Source: Bermanella sp034111105
GTDB lineage: Bacteria > Pseudomonadota > Gammaproteobacteria > Pseudomonadales > Oceanobacteraceae
Assembly (NCBI GenBank): GCA_034111105.1
Contig: JAWUXY010000023.1
Location: forward strand, 12,382-76,381
Length of the DNA: 64,000 bases
Direction of reading: 5' to 3'
Part shown: in pieces, positions 53,848 to 62,719 of the stretch
Numbering within the stretch: position 1 is the stretch's first letter
Layout: every line of letters starts with the position of its first letter
Notes under the pieces: model-generated
What the model saw: only the letters and a program-made list of their open reading frames with translations
Database searches by the model: none
Told to the model about the DNA's origin: nothing
Position numbers and translations under genes: made by a program

Positions 53848-56199
53848 TTATGCTTGAACTTTAATTTTATGATCAGGTGACGCAATTTCGCTCGAACCAT
53901 TAGTACTATCTTCATTGTCATCTTTATCCAGCTTTAGCAGCAAAGGGGGTAAGAAAAAGAAATCAACAATTAAGGCCAACCCGATGGTTAACGCACTCAT
54001 GATACCCATGTGTGTATTGATCGCGAATGGCGATAACGCCAGCACCATAAAGCCAGCACACAAAACAATCGTGGTCGCCGTTAACGCAACACCCACGGTA
54101 TGGAAGGCATACTCGATTGCCGCTTCTGTTTTTAACCCAAGCTCTCGCTTAGCGCGCACATATTTCGTCATGAAGTGAACGGTATCGTCAACCACAATCC
54201 CCAAGGTCACACCCATCACTACCGATAAGCCCAAACCCACTTGCCCATCGAATACCGCCCAAAGCCCAAAGCCCATTCCTGCTGGTACTAAATTAGGGAT
54301 CAAGCTAATAAAGCCAAGCTTCACTGATTTAATTGCCAACATAATAATAAATGAGATCAAGAATAACGCGCCCACAACACCACCAATCATACTTTTGATG
54401 TTACGTTCGGTTATATGTGCAAACATCACGGCGGTACTGGCACCCTCTGTCACCATATATGACGGTGCGTTTTCTTCTAACCATGCAACCGCACGATGAT
54501 CCAAAGAAATAATTTCTTGAGCTGTAATTTTGTCAATTTGTACCGTTATACGACTTGCTGATTTATTACCGTTTACTTGGTTGGTCAGATCTAAACCATA
54601 AGGTAAAGAAAGTTCATATAGCAGCATATATTGCGCAGCCAGTTGACGATCATCTGGGACTTTATAATAGGCTTCATCATCCGCGTTCATATTTTTGTTT
54701 AAACGCTTCATCACATCACTAAAGCTATTCACGTGACGCACTTCAGGCTGGGTACGTAAAAAATCAGCAAACGCATCAATCGTATTCAAATAATCAGGAT
54801 CAATGACACCCATTTCACCATCGGCTTTCAGTGAGTAATTCATACTTTGTACACCAGTCAAGGTGTCGGAGATCATTTCACTGTCGCTTCTAAACTTGAT
54901 GCTCCAATCAAAATATTCAATCGTATTATCATCTAGCTCATTCAGCGGAATCAGTGCAATTAACACCACAATCACAATTGAAAAACCAACCAACAGCGCA
55001 CGATAATTTTTAATCACAAAATCCGAAATCATCTGCATTTTTTTATTTTCATTGAATGATTCAGATACTCTTTTAGATGGCAGCAACATCATTAACGCAG
55101 GTAAAAAGATAACCGCTAAAACAAACGCCGCTAACACACCAATACACACAATATTGCCTAAATCATGAAATGGCGGTGCATCAGAGAAATTAAGCGTCAA
55201 AAAGCCAATAGCCGTGGTCACACTGGTCAGTAAAACAGGTTGAAAGTTAATACGAATGCTTTCTACCATTGCCGCTTGCTTCGATTCGCCTTTGGCTATG
55301 CCATGGTAATAGCTCATCAAAATATGAATACAATCGGCAATGGCAAGTGTCATTATCATCACCGGCGCCGATAATGTGGTTGGCGTCACTTCAGGGCCAG
55401 GCCAGCCGAATAAACCCATTGCAACGGCACTAGAAAACACAACAATGCTAAACGTTGCCAATGTGCCCCACATGCCTTTTAAAGAGAAAAACAACAACAC
55501 TAAAATGAGTAAAATCATAATAGGGTAAAGCTGCTTAATATCTTGCGCACTGGCTTCAGGAAATGCGTTATTGGTCATGGTTACGCCAGTCAAATAAAAG
55601 CCCACCTCTGGGTAGGCTTCTTCATATTTGGCCACCATTTCTCGCACAAAACCCACTACTTCGGGCACTTCTTGTGCTTGATTAATACCGGGTAAGTTAA
55701 TGGTAATATTAATACCCGTTGCTTTACCGTCATACGCAATAAGATTGCCGGCTAATATTGGGTCTTTTAAGGCAACCGCTTTTTTCGCTTGAATCTCTTC
55801 TGGCGATAAGTCAGCCGAATATTCAAATAAACTTTCAACGATCATGTCGTCTTCTTCAGCATAGGTATGCTGAAAGTTCGAAATCGAATCAACTCGACGA
55901 CTATAAGGCACCTGCCATGATTCTTCGGTCAGTTCTTCGACTAATGTCAGAATGCGGGTGTTAAAGACTTCACCATCTTTAGGCACCATGGCAATGAGGA
56001 TATTATCAACTTTATTGTATTGGTCTTGCAAATCTTCAAAAGCTTGTAAATGCGGATTATCACTACTGAAAAATGCGCGATAATCGGCATTTAATTTGAT
56101 ATTTTTCGCACCATAACCACTGGCACCAACCAGCAAAATGGCGGACAACACAACCGCCCAAGGGTGACGAACAAGCCACCAGGTTATTTTTTCAATCAT
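53848..56199 (-). CDS. MMPL-type RND transporter
   Basis: This is a large inner-membrane RND exporter of the MMPL type, 783 residues. It has about twelve helices in two halves: a first at about 12-32 and a cluster near 230-370, then 405-425 and a cluster near 615-760. Two periplasmic domains lie between. Asp residues in helix 4-like positions (IADCIHILMSYYHGIAKG near 300, and VDDTVHFMTKYVRAKRE near 675) fit proton coupling. MMPL proteins export lipids and hydrophobic compounds. It precedes the LolA-like gene by 18 bases and follows the TetR gene by 26. Confidence 0.92.
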   Translation of the reverse strand: MIEKITWWLVRHPWAVVLSAILLVGASGYGAKNIKLNADYRAFFSSDNPHLQAFEDLQDQYNKVDNILIAMVPKDGEVFNTRILTLVEELTEESWQVPYSRRVDSISNFQHTYAEEDDMIVESLFEYSADLSPEEIQAKKAVALKDPILAGNLIAYDGKATGINITINLPGINQAQEVPEVVGFVREMVAKYEEAYPEVGFYLTGVTMTNNAFPEASAQDIKQLYPIMILLILVLLFFSLKGMWGTLATFSIVVFSSAVAMGLFGWPGPEVTPTTLSAPVMIMTLAIADCIHILMSYYHGIAKGESKQAAMVESIRINFQPVLLTSVTTAIGFLTLNFSDAPPFHDLGNIVCIGVLAAFVLAVIFLPALMMLLPSKRVSESFNENKKMQMISDFVIKNYRALLVGFSIVIVVLIALIPLNELDDNTIEYFDWSIKFRSDSEMISDTLTGVQSMNYSLKADGEMGVIDPDYLNTIDAFADFLRTQPEVRHVNSFSDVMKRLNKNMNADDEAYYKVPDDRQLAAQYMLLYELSLPYGLDLTNQVNGNKSASRITVQIDKITAQEIISLDHRAVAWLEENAPSYMVTEGASTAVMFAHITERNIKSMIGGVVGALFLISFIIMLAIKSVKLGFISLIPNLVPAGMGFGLWAVFDGQVGLGLSVVMGVTLGIVVDDTVHFMTKYVRAKRELGLKTEAAIEYAFHTVGVALTATTIVLCAGFMVLALSPFAINTHMGIMSALTIGLALIVDFFFLPPLLLKLDKDDNEDSTNGSSEIASPDHKIKVQA

Positions 56200-56225
56200 G
56201 TGATTTCCTTATTGTTATATTTGTA

Positions 56226-56888
56226 TTATTTAACGTAAAAGATTTGTTTAGCTTGTGCCTGAACCATTGCAAAATCATGACTAACATCGTCTCGCTTAGC
56301 ACCAAGACCATCTAAAAAAATATGTAAAGATTCAAAAAAATAATGCTTGGGATCGTCAAAGCCGAATTTTGACATTTCCCAGTCGTTGGCCAGTACATCT
56401 TGTACTCCCCATTTCATGGCCCACCAACCAAACGCACCCACTTTAATTTTATCGGCACTGATATCAGTTTGATCCGTAAAAAGGCCAATCACACGGGACA
56501 AAATATTTTGATCAATGATTGAAATAGCATGTTGATGTGACTCGGTGACTTTTTTCTGGAATTCGGGGGATTTCACCATAGACACCAGACCCGCTGTTTC
56601 TGATTCTTGTTCAGCGTTAATAAAAAATGCCCAACTCACCATCACCACTTTATGGCGCAAGCCTGCACTATTATTAAGTGCAATATCTATGAGCGAGATT
56701 AAGCGCTCACCACAGCGAATCACTAATTTCGCAAGTACATCTTCTTTACAACTAAAGTGTTGATAGATGGTTCCTTTTGAGTAATCGGTTTGATTAGCAA
56801 TCGCTTGCATGTTTAAACCATGAAACCCATCTCTTTTTAGTAACGACAAAGCCACCTGAAGAATTAATTCTTCACGTTCCATACGCAT
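56226..56888 (-). CDS. TetR-family regulator of the MMPL operon
   Basis: This is a TetR repressor. The DNA-binding block is clear: ELILQVALSLLKRDGFHGLNMQAIANQTDYSKGTIYQHFSCKEDVL. The ligand-binding half is less conserved, with WWAMKWGVQDVLAN. The frame is open to TTG 57008, but that extra part is low-complexity Asn/Lys/Ser and covers two 13-bp palindromes. I therefore put the start at ATG 56888 (residues MRMEREEL, 220 aa); upstream GTG or TTG starts are possible. It is followed by the MMPL gene, so probably regulates its own operon. Confidence 0.82.
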   Translation of the reverse strand: MRMEREELILQVALSLLKRDGFHGLNMQAIANQTDYSKGTIYQHFSCKEDVLAKLVIRCGERLISLIDIALNNSAGLRHKVVMVSWAFFINAEQESETAGLVSMVKSPEFQKKVTESHQHAISIIDQNILSRVIGLFTDQTDISADKIKVGAFGWWAMKWGVQDVLANDWEMSKFGFDDPKHYFFESLHIFLDGLGAKRDDVSHDFAMVQAQAKQIFYVK

Positions 56889-56948
56889 TTGATCTTTATG
56901 GCTTATTGCTTGTACTGATTTCAATTGATTGTCACTTTTATTATTTTT

Positions 56949-56979
56949 TGACACGCTGTCATTTTTTGACGCGACGTCA
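56949..56979. promoter_or_regulatory. twin palindromic operators upstream of the TetR gene
   Basis: TGACA-CGC-TGTCA (56949-56961) and TGACG-CGA-CGTCA (56967-56979) are perfect 5-bp half-site palindromes with centres 18 bases apart. Both are preceded by TTTTT. They are likely operators for the adjacent TetR protein. Confidence 0.6.
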
Positions 56980-57054
56980 AATTTAAAGATATTAGCCAAT
57001 AAGGTCAACTGTTAATCATTAAACTATTTTTGAATACTTTACACATGTACAGTA

Positions 57055-57087
57055 CTGTATATAATCACAATATGTATATAAAAACAG
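57055..57087 (+). promoter_or_regulatory. two LexA (SOS) boxes
   Basis: CTGT-ATATAATC-ACAA (57055-57070) and ATGT-ATATAAAA-ACAG (57072-57087) each differ by one base from CTGT-N8-ACAG. They lie just before lexA. Tandem boxes at lexA are also known in E. coli. Confidence 0.8.
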
Positions 57088-57100
57088 ATAAGAAGCCATA

Positions 57101-57703
57101 ATGATCAAACTTACCGCTCGCCAGCAAGAAGTATTGAATTTAATTAAACAATCCATTGAGACAACCGGCTTTCCCCCTACACGCGCAGAGATTGCAAAAG
57201 AGTTGGGATTTAAAAGCCCTAACGCCGCTGAAGAACACTTAAAAGCACTTGCACGTAAAGGCGCAATTGAAATGACACCCGGTGCTAGCCGCGGCATTCG
57301 CTTAGCAGAAGATCAAAGTGGCATCCCACTTATTGGTCGTGTCGCAGCAGGCGAACCTATATTGGCGCAAGAACATGTCGAGCGTTATGTTGAATTACCA
57401 AGAGAGTTTTTTAAACCAAGTGCTGACTTTTTACTTGAAGTGCATGGCGAGAGCATGAAAGAAATTGGCATTATGGATGGCGACTTAATTGCCGTGCACA
57501 AAACTAACCAAGCCAGCAATGGCCAGATTGTTGTGGCCCGTGTAGGTGAAGAAGTAACCGTTAAGCGTTTTCAAAAAGACAAACACATCGTGCAATTACT
57601 GCCTGAGAATCAAGACTTTCAACCAATTGTCATTGACCTGCAAACAGAATCTTTAGAGATTGAAGGCCTCTATGTTGGGGTTATTCGCCGACATATGCAC
57701 TAG
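57101..57703 (+). CDS. lexA: SOS response repressor LexA
   Basis: This is the autocleaving repressor of DNA-damage genes, 200 residues. It has an N-terminal winged helix (GFPPTRAEIAKELGFKSPNAAEEHLKALARKG), a hinge, and the S24 domain. The cleavage site is A83-G84 (RVAAGEP), the catalytic Ser is S118 (GESM) and the Lys K155 (EVTVKRF). These match the E. coli positions with a one-residue shift. It is autoregulated through the tandem boxes upstream. No sulA-like gene follows, unlike in pseudomonads. Confidence 0.97.
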   Translation: MIKLTARQQEVLNLIKQSIETTGFPPTRAEIAKELGFKSPNAAEEHLKALARKGAIEMTPGASRGIRLAEDQSGIPLIGRVAAGEPILAQEHVERYVELPREFFKPSADFLLEVHGESMKEIGIMDGDLIAVHKTNQASNGQIVVARVGEEVTVKRFQKDKHIVQLLPENQDFQPIVIDLQTESLEIEGLYVGVIRRHMH

Positions 57704-57724
57704 CCTACCCTAAACACTAGGCAT

Positions 57725-57754
57725 AAAAAAACGCTGCATGGGCAGCGTTTTTTT
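57725..57754. terminator. bidirectional intrinsic terminator
   Basis: The stem ACGCTGC / GCAGCGT with loop ATGG, flanked by seven A and seven T, lies between lexA and the convergent small gene. Confidence 0.9.
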
Positions 57755-57772
57755 GCTCTGAAAACGGGCTAT

Positions 57773-58021
57773 TTAATGAAAAATACGCTCTTCATAATCG
57801 GCAATGGCGGATGTATCTTCAACATGCACACCACTTAGCTCGCCTACTTTACGCACACCCGCTTCAATCATTGCTTTCGCAATTTCGACATGTTGCTCAG
57901 GGAAGCTGTCTTTCGCATCACCCGAAAAGGTAATGCGTACTAATGGCTCACCTTCACCATCGCTACGTTTTAGCGCAATGTCGCCATCGTCTAATTCTAC
58001 AATTTCAAATACAGCAGCCAT
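57773..58021 (-). CDS. small conserved cytoplasmic protein of unknown function
   Basis: This is an acidic protein of 82 residues starting MAAVFEIVELDDGDIALKR. The frame is open further upstream, but the ATG at 58021 has GAG in position and matches the start of a similar Pseudomonas protein in this neighbourhood (from memory, near PA3009). The body has VRITFSGDAKDSF and a helix HVEIAKAMIEAGVRKVGEL. Function is unknown. It lies downstream of the DUF6586-like gene on the same strand. Confidence 0.8.
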   Translation of the reverse strand: MAAVFEIVELDDGDIALKRSDGEGEPLVRITFSGDAKDSFPEQHVEIAKAMIEAGVRKVGELSGVHVEDTSAIADYEERIFH

Positions 58022-58109
58022 AATAACTCTCGAAACTTGGTGACACGATATAAAGGGTGCGGAGTATATCACTGCAAAACAAGCACTCCAACGCCTAAAA
58101 AATCAGCAA

Positions 58110-58556
58110 TTAGTTTTCTTGATAGTGCAAACGCATACGCTGAATGGTTTTTTCTAATTCAATCAACCAGTTACGCAATAAGTCAACATAGTCAGACTGG
58201 GTTGTAATTAATTGTACAGACTGTACCACCGCGCTTTCATCAAAGCCTGTCAGCAGCATCCGGTTATATTGCGTCAATAATGCCGCCAACCAACTGTTTG
58301 ACTCTTGGCTTAAAAGGCTCAATTCATACAGTTCAGCCGGCAGTTCTTTACGGGAAAATAGCTCAGCCAACGTACTAAAAGGCGGTAATCGATATTGAGC
58401 GACAAGCTCATTAGAGAAAGACATCAAACCAGCGTAGAGATGCGACAACGCAGCTTCTTCTTGCTGGCGCTTCTCTTGGTCAGCGCTTTGCTCAGCTTGC
58501 TTTAAGCAAGAGCGAGCAAAGAACACCACCTGATTGGTACGGCTAACTGGGCTCAT
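58110..58556 (-). CDS. small helical protein, DUF6586-like
   Basis: This is a 148-residue, mostly helical soluble protein. RTNQVVFFARSCLKQAE near the start and the closing WLIELEKTIQRMRLHYQEN suggest the DUF6586 family of pseudomonads, by recall only. No catalytic motif is visible. It starts two bases after the yfaZ-like stop, so the two are coupled, and the small 82-residue gene follows. Confidence 0.7.
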   Translation of the reverse strand: MSPVSRTNQVVFFARSCLKQAEQSADQEKRQQEEAALSHLYAGLMSFSNELVAQYRLPPFSTLAELFSRKELPAELYELSLLSQESNSWLAALLTQYNRMLLTGFDESAVVQSVQLITTQSDYVDLLRNWLIELEKTIQRMRLHYQEN

Positions 58557-58558
58557 GA

Positions 58559-59110
58559 TTAAAAGTTGATGCGTAAGCCAAAATGGCCCGCATTCACAAC
58601 GTCAATGTCACCCTTTTCATCATCCGCTTCAACAAAGCGGTAACCCAAATACACCATCGCAGTTGGCAGCAGCATGAATTCGACACGAGCACCCACATCA
58701 ATTAGGTTCTCAGTCGTCGAGAAAGACAACACGCTTGGCGCATAATATAAATGGCCGCCAAAACCCAAACCGTTTAGTTCAGGTGGCATATAGCGCGCAA
58801 AACCACCAATGGCCAATGCACCACTGTCATTGGCATCGGTGAAATAACCGTAAAACTTACCGCCTACACCAATGCGCAAACTGCTTTGCTGGCTACGAAC
58901 GTCAACTGCATTTAAACCAAGAGACACTAAATCGCCGTCATCTTCATGGTGTAAAAAACCAGCGGAAACATGCATAGGGCTACCCATACGCGTGGCGTCA
59001 TAATCAAGACCCGCCATGCTGTCATTAATACTTAAATCCAGCGTGCCTCCGGCATAAACCGTTGAACTCATCAATAAACAGATTGGGGCCAATAGGCGCA
59101 GCAATTTCAT
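58559..59110 (-). CDS. YfaZ family outer-membrane protein
   Basis: This is a predicted small beta-barrel protein of the YfaZ family, 183 residues, with a signal peptide (1 to about 20, ending TVYA). Strands alternate through the protein, GVGGKFYGYF, ALAIGGFARYMPPELNGLGFGGHLYYAPSVLSF and FMLLPTAMVYLGYRFVE being typical. It ends FGLRINF with the terminal Phe expected for outer-membrane assembly. Function unknown. Confidence 0.88.
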   Translation of the reverse strand: MKLLRLLAPICLLMSSTVYAGGTLDLSINDSMAGLDYDATRMGSPMHVSAGFLHHEDDGDLVSLGLNAVDVRSQQSSLRIGVGGKFYGYFTDANDSGALAIGGFARYMPPELNGLGFGGHLYYAPSVLSFSTTENLIDVGARVEFMLLPTAMVYLGYRFVEADDEKGDIDVVNAGHFGLRINF

Positions 59111-59213
59111 GAATCACCTTTATTATAAATTTGTAAATGAAAGATGGCGCTATGATACGACATGACAAAGCATAAACCTAGTCGTCGATTGCGTACTAGT
59201 AGGCTGATTTGAA

Positions 59214-59253
59214 ACAAAAAAAATGGCTCACAGAATTTCCTCTGCGAGCCATT
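59214..59253 (-). terminator. intrinsic terminator of htpG
   Basis: On the minus strand AATGGCTCGCAGA pairs with TCTGTGAGCCATT, followed by a run of T. It lies just after the htpG stop. Confidence 0.85.
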
Positions 59254-59270
59254 CTTCAGGCCATCAATGC

Positions 59271-61160
59271 TTAGTCGTCTAGTAAACCAACTAATAGTTT
59301 ATTGATGCGATCCACATAACCTGCCGGATCCTGCAACTGGCTACCTTCTGCTAGTTGCGACTGCTCATAAATAATATCTGCCATTTCAGCAAAGCGGGCT
59401 TCATCACTTTGTTTATCCATTTTCACAATCAATGGGTGCTCAGTATTTATTTCAAGCACACGCTTAGCTTCTGGTAATGCTTGGCCGGCGGCTTCCATCA
59501 TACGGCGCATTTGCATGCCCATATCATCTTTACCAACCACTAAGCACGCAGCCGATTCAGTCAAACGTGTTGAAATACGTACATCTTCAACTTTATCGCC
59601 TAGGGTGGTTTTAATACGACCAATTAGGCTTTCGTTTTCTTTTTCAGCTTTTTCTTGTTCCGCTTTATCGGTGTCGTCTAATGCTAGATCACCTTTAGTA
59701 ATGTCTTCAAAGGTTTTGCCTTTGAATTCACTTAGGTGAGAGATCATCCACTCATCAACGCGATCGGTTAACAATAGAACTTCAAGACCTTTTTTACGGA
59801 ACACTTCTAAATGCGGGCTACGTGAAGCCGTTAAATAGTTTTCAGCTGTTAGGTAATAAATTTTATCTTGGCTATCGTCTGCACGCTCAAGGTAAGTATC
59901 TAGTGATACCGATTGCTTGTCGTCTTCGCCTTTAGTTGACATAAAGCGGAATAGCTCAGCAATTTTTTCTTTGTTGGCGAAATCATCTGCTGGGCCTTCT
60001 TTAAGCACTTGGCCAAACCCATCCCAAAATGTTTGGTATTGCTCTGGGTCTTTTTTAGCCAGCTTTTTCAGCATGTCTAAAATACGTTTTGTCAGCGCAG
60101 TACGCATTGACGTAATGCTGGCATTTTCTTGTAGTATTTCACGGCTTACGTTAAGCGGTAAGTCATTACTGTCAACCACACCTTTAATGAAACGCAAGTA
60201 AGGTGGTAGGAACTGCTCTGCATCATCCATGATAAAGACGCGCTGAACGTACAATTTTAAACCACGGTTGCCTTCACGGTTCCATAGATCGAACGGTGGA
60301 CGCTTAGGCACATACAACAAACTGGTGTACTCAAGTTTGCCTTCTACCTTGTTATGAGACCACGTTAATGAGTCTTCATAGTCATGTGCAATGTGCTTGT
60401 AGAACTCTTGGTATTCTTCGTCTTTAACATCAGACTTGCTACGTACCCAAAGCGCTTTGGCACTGTTTACCGCTTCCCACTCGTCTTCAGCAGGGGCTTC
60501 GTCTTCACCAGTATGCTCTTTAATCATTTGCACAGGCACAGCAATATGATCTGAATATTTTTTAACAAGATTACGCAGGCGGAAACCATCTGCGAACTCT
60601 TTTTCATCGGCTTTTAAGTGCAACGTAATTTGCGTACCACGACCGGCTTTTTCAGTGGCTTCTATCGTGAAGTCACCCTCACCGGCTGACGTCCAAAGAA
60701 CCGCCTCTTTTGTATCGCTACCTGCACGACGAGTCAATACTTCTACTTTATCCGCCACAATGAACGAGCTATAAAAGCCCACACCAAATTGGCCAATCAT
60801 GTTTGCATCTTTTTTCTCGTCGCCTGATAATTTTTCTAAAAACGCAGACGTACCTGATTTCGCAATCGTACCTAGGTTCTCGATGACCTCATCACGATTC
60901 ATACCAATGCCGTTATCTGAAATAGAAACCGTATTGGCTTCTGCGTCAAACTGAATGCTCACTTTGATCTCTGGGTCGCTTTCGAACAAGCTATCATCAT
61001 TTAACGCTTCGAAGCGCAGCTTATCGCAGGCATCCGATGCATTCGAAATTAATTCACGTAGGAAGATCTCTTTGTTGGAATATAGAGAGTGAATCATTAA
61101 ATGAAGCATTTGCTTCACTTCGGTTTGAAAGCCTAAGGTTTCTTTTTGAGCTGTTGTCAT
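59271..61160 (-). CDS. htpG: molecular chaperone HtpG (Hsp90)
   Basis: This is the bacterial Hsp90 chaperone, cytoplasmic, 629 residues. The N-terminal GHKL ATPase domain shows FLRELISNASDACDKLRFEAL, SISDNGIGM and GQFGVGFYSSFIVAD. The middle domain has the catalytic loop region SREILQENASI, and the C-terminal dimer domain follows. A heat-shock promoter lies upstream (61202-61228) and a strong terminator downstream, so it is monocistronic. Confidence 0.97.
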   Translation of the reverse strand: MTTAQKETLGFQTEVKQMLHLMIHSLYSNKEIFLRELISNASDACDKLRFEALNDDSLFESDPEIKVSIQFDAEANTVSISDNGIGMNRDEVIENLGTIAKSGTSAFLEKLSGDEKKDANMIGQFGVGFYSSFIVADKVEVLTRRAGSDTKEAVLWTSAGEGDFTIEATEKAGRGTQITLHLKADEKEFADGFRLRNLVKKYSDHIAVPVQMIKEHTGEDEAPAEDEWEAVNSAKALWVRSKSDVKDEEYQEFYKHIAHDYEDSLTWSHNKVEGKLEYTSLLYVPKRPPFDLWNREGNRGLKLYVQRVFIMDDAEQFLPPYLRFIKGVVDSNDLPLNVSREILQENASITSMRTALTKRILDMLKKLAKKDPEQYQTFWDGFGQVLKEGPADDFANKEKIAELFRFMSTKGEDDKQSVSLDTYLERADDSQDKIYYLTAENYLTASRSPHLEVFRKKGLEVLLLTDRVDEWMISHLSEFKGKTFEDITKGDLALDDTDKAEQEKAEKENESLIGRIKTTLGDKVEDVRISTRLTESAACLVVGKDDMGMQMRRMMEAAGQALPEAKRVLEINTEHPLIVKMDKQSDEARFAEMADIIYEQSQLAEGSQLQDPAGYVDRINKLLVGLLDD

Positions 61161-61201
61161 AAAGCCTCACTGTCCTTTATAAAAAAACGCTGAGGGACTT
61201 A

Positions 61202-61228
61202 TATATGGGCAGGAATTTGGAATTCAAG
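61202..61228 (-). promoter_or_regulatory. sigma-32 heat-shock promoter of htpG
   Basis: On the minus strand CTTGAA is followed after 13 bases by CCCATATA, a good match to CTTGAAA-N13-CCCCATNT. The htpG ATG is about 40 bases downstream. Confidence 0.75.
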
Positions 61229-61491
61229 GGGATTTTTTCAATGAAGGTGAGAATCACCTGTTTAAAGGCCGTCTGCCGATAAGTTGTTAACAAGCTGTAT
61301 GTTATGCATACACCATGCGGAGTATGCACGCGGCAATCGCTCAGTTATGAGCTGAATAAACCAGCGGAACCCGCAATCTCACACTTGCCACCAGCAATAT
61401 TCAATACACTTATAAGCTCACCTAGCACACTGCCACTACCTTGCATTAAAGCAAGCCTGAAAAACGCATGACGCCAAAGCCAGTTAATCCC
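61229..61491. other. intergenic region between the htpG promoter and a thioesterase gene
   Basis: I see no gene or strong terminator here. GTATG/CATAC-type short repeats occur near 61296-61330. The rest is unremarkable. Confidence 0.5.
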
Positions 61492-61932
61492 CTAAGGTGC
61501 TAATAAAAAGTGCGCACGGGCCGTGGCAACGGCTTCTTCACGTTTTGTCTGCCAAGCATTGATGATCACATTAGCCACACGGGAACCTTGACGAATGACT
61601 TGGCACTCGGCGAAAGTATCTCGACCACCGCGTACAGCGCGTAAATAGTCCAATGAGAAATCCACGATCTTCGGCATGGCTGGTGTGTCCAGCATCATTA
61701 ATAAATGAATCGCTGCCGACATCTCCATAAAGCCGCCCACGACACCACCATGCACAGCAGGCAAAATTGGGTTGCCGATATTGCTCGGGTTATCGGGTAG
61801 TTTAAAAATCACATCATTGCCAAAGCGCTGAAAATCAATGCCGATCAACTGGGCATACGGAATCGCATCGACCACAGGTTTATAATCACCACCTTCGTGG
61901 GCGGCTTGTAAAAGTGCTTTAAAATTCGACAT
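61492..61932 (-). CDS. PaaI family hotdog thioesterase
   Basis: This is a hotdog-fold thioesterase of 146 residues, acting on acyl-CoA substrates. NPILPAVHGGVVGGFMEMSAAIHLLM near 53-78 is the family helix and catalytic loop, and VDFSLDYLRAVRGG is the next strand. The frame is open to 61974, but ATG 61932 (MSNFKALL) has GGGA about seven bases upstream and avoids overlap with the previous gene. It follows a paralogous gene by one base; the two may form a heteromeric enzyme. Confidence 0.88.
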   Translation of the reverse strand: MSNFKALLQAAHEGGDYKPVVDAIPYAQLIGIDFQRFGNDVIFKLPDNPSNIGNPILPAVHGGVVGGFMEMSAAIHLLMMLDTPAMPKIVDFSLDYLRAVRGGRDTFAECQVIRQGSRVANVIINAWQTKREEAVATARAHFLLAP

Positions 61933-61933
61933 A

Positions 61934-62437
61934 TTATTTCCCTGCCCCCTGCTTAGCATCCAGCGGACTGGCACCTAAAACGGCATTTTTAAAATCAGGT
62001 GGTGATAAGTGAGAGCCAATACGCATGAACGTGCCCACACAATTGGCCACAGGTTCATTCACATCACCTTGATGCACCGTGCAACGGGTAAACACCACAT
62101 GACGGCTCACACGGTATGCTTCGGCAAACGCAAAAATAGACTTTTTCGGCTCCGCCGCGCGCACGTAATCAACACGCAGATCTAACGTTGGGCACAGCTC
62201 AAACTCTGGCAATGCATTGATCACCATGGTGCCGCAGGCGGTATCCATTAATGTGGTCAGTACACCACCGTGAATCACCCCCGTGGATGGGTTGCCCACA
62301 TGCTGCTCATTATAAGGCAGCTCAATGGTAAGGCTTTCTTTGCTCGCCTCTTTTATTTGCATGCCTAACACCTGGCAATGCTTTAACAAACCAACAAAAC
62401 GCTGGGCACGACCTAAATATGGGTTGCTCTCGCTCAT
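61934..62437 (-). CDS. PaaI family hotdog thioesterase (paralogue)
   Basis: This is a second hotdog thioesterase, 167 residues, with the motif STGVIHGGVLTTLMDTACGTMV near 51-72 and LDLRVDYVRAAEPKK near 85-99. The Asp of the LMDTA helix is the likely catalytic residue, and it is absent from the downstream paralogue, which has MEMSA there. The gene starts a two-gene run; the substrate is unknown. Confidence 0.9.
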   Translation of the reverse strand: MSESNPYLGRAQRFVGLLKHCQVLGMQIKEASKESLTIELPYNEQHVGNPSTGVIHGGVLTTLMDTACGTMVINALPEFELCPTLDLRVDYVRAAEPKKSIFAFAEAYRVSRHVVFTRCTVHQGDVNEPVANCVGTFMRIGSHLSPPDFKNAVLGASPLDAKQGAGK

Positions 62438-62719
62438 GGCTCTCTCAATAAGTTAATTAGATATTCTAAGAATAGACTGAATATTTGCCGCGGTTTATAC
62501 AACAAAATGCGCCAACATTGTAGGCAGCAGGCCCTAATGTCACATTAAGCCCATCAATATGAGCGCATTTATCAAACCAAAGCCACTTTGATTAAAAATT
62601 GTAATCTTAAAGGCAATAATTTATCGCTGTACTGCACGCACAATCAGCCTATATTCCGCACTTTCACACCCATCAATGAACACTCATTAAATTTAACCCA
62701 GTAGGAGCATCACACACTG

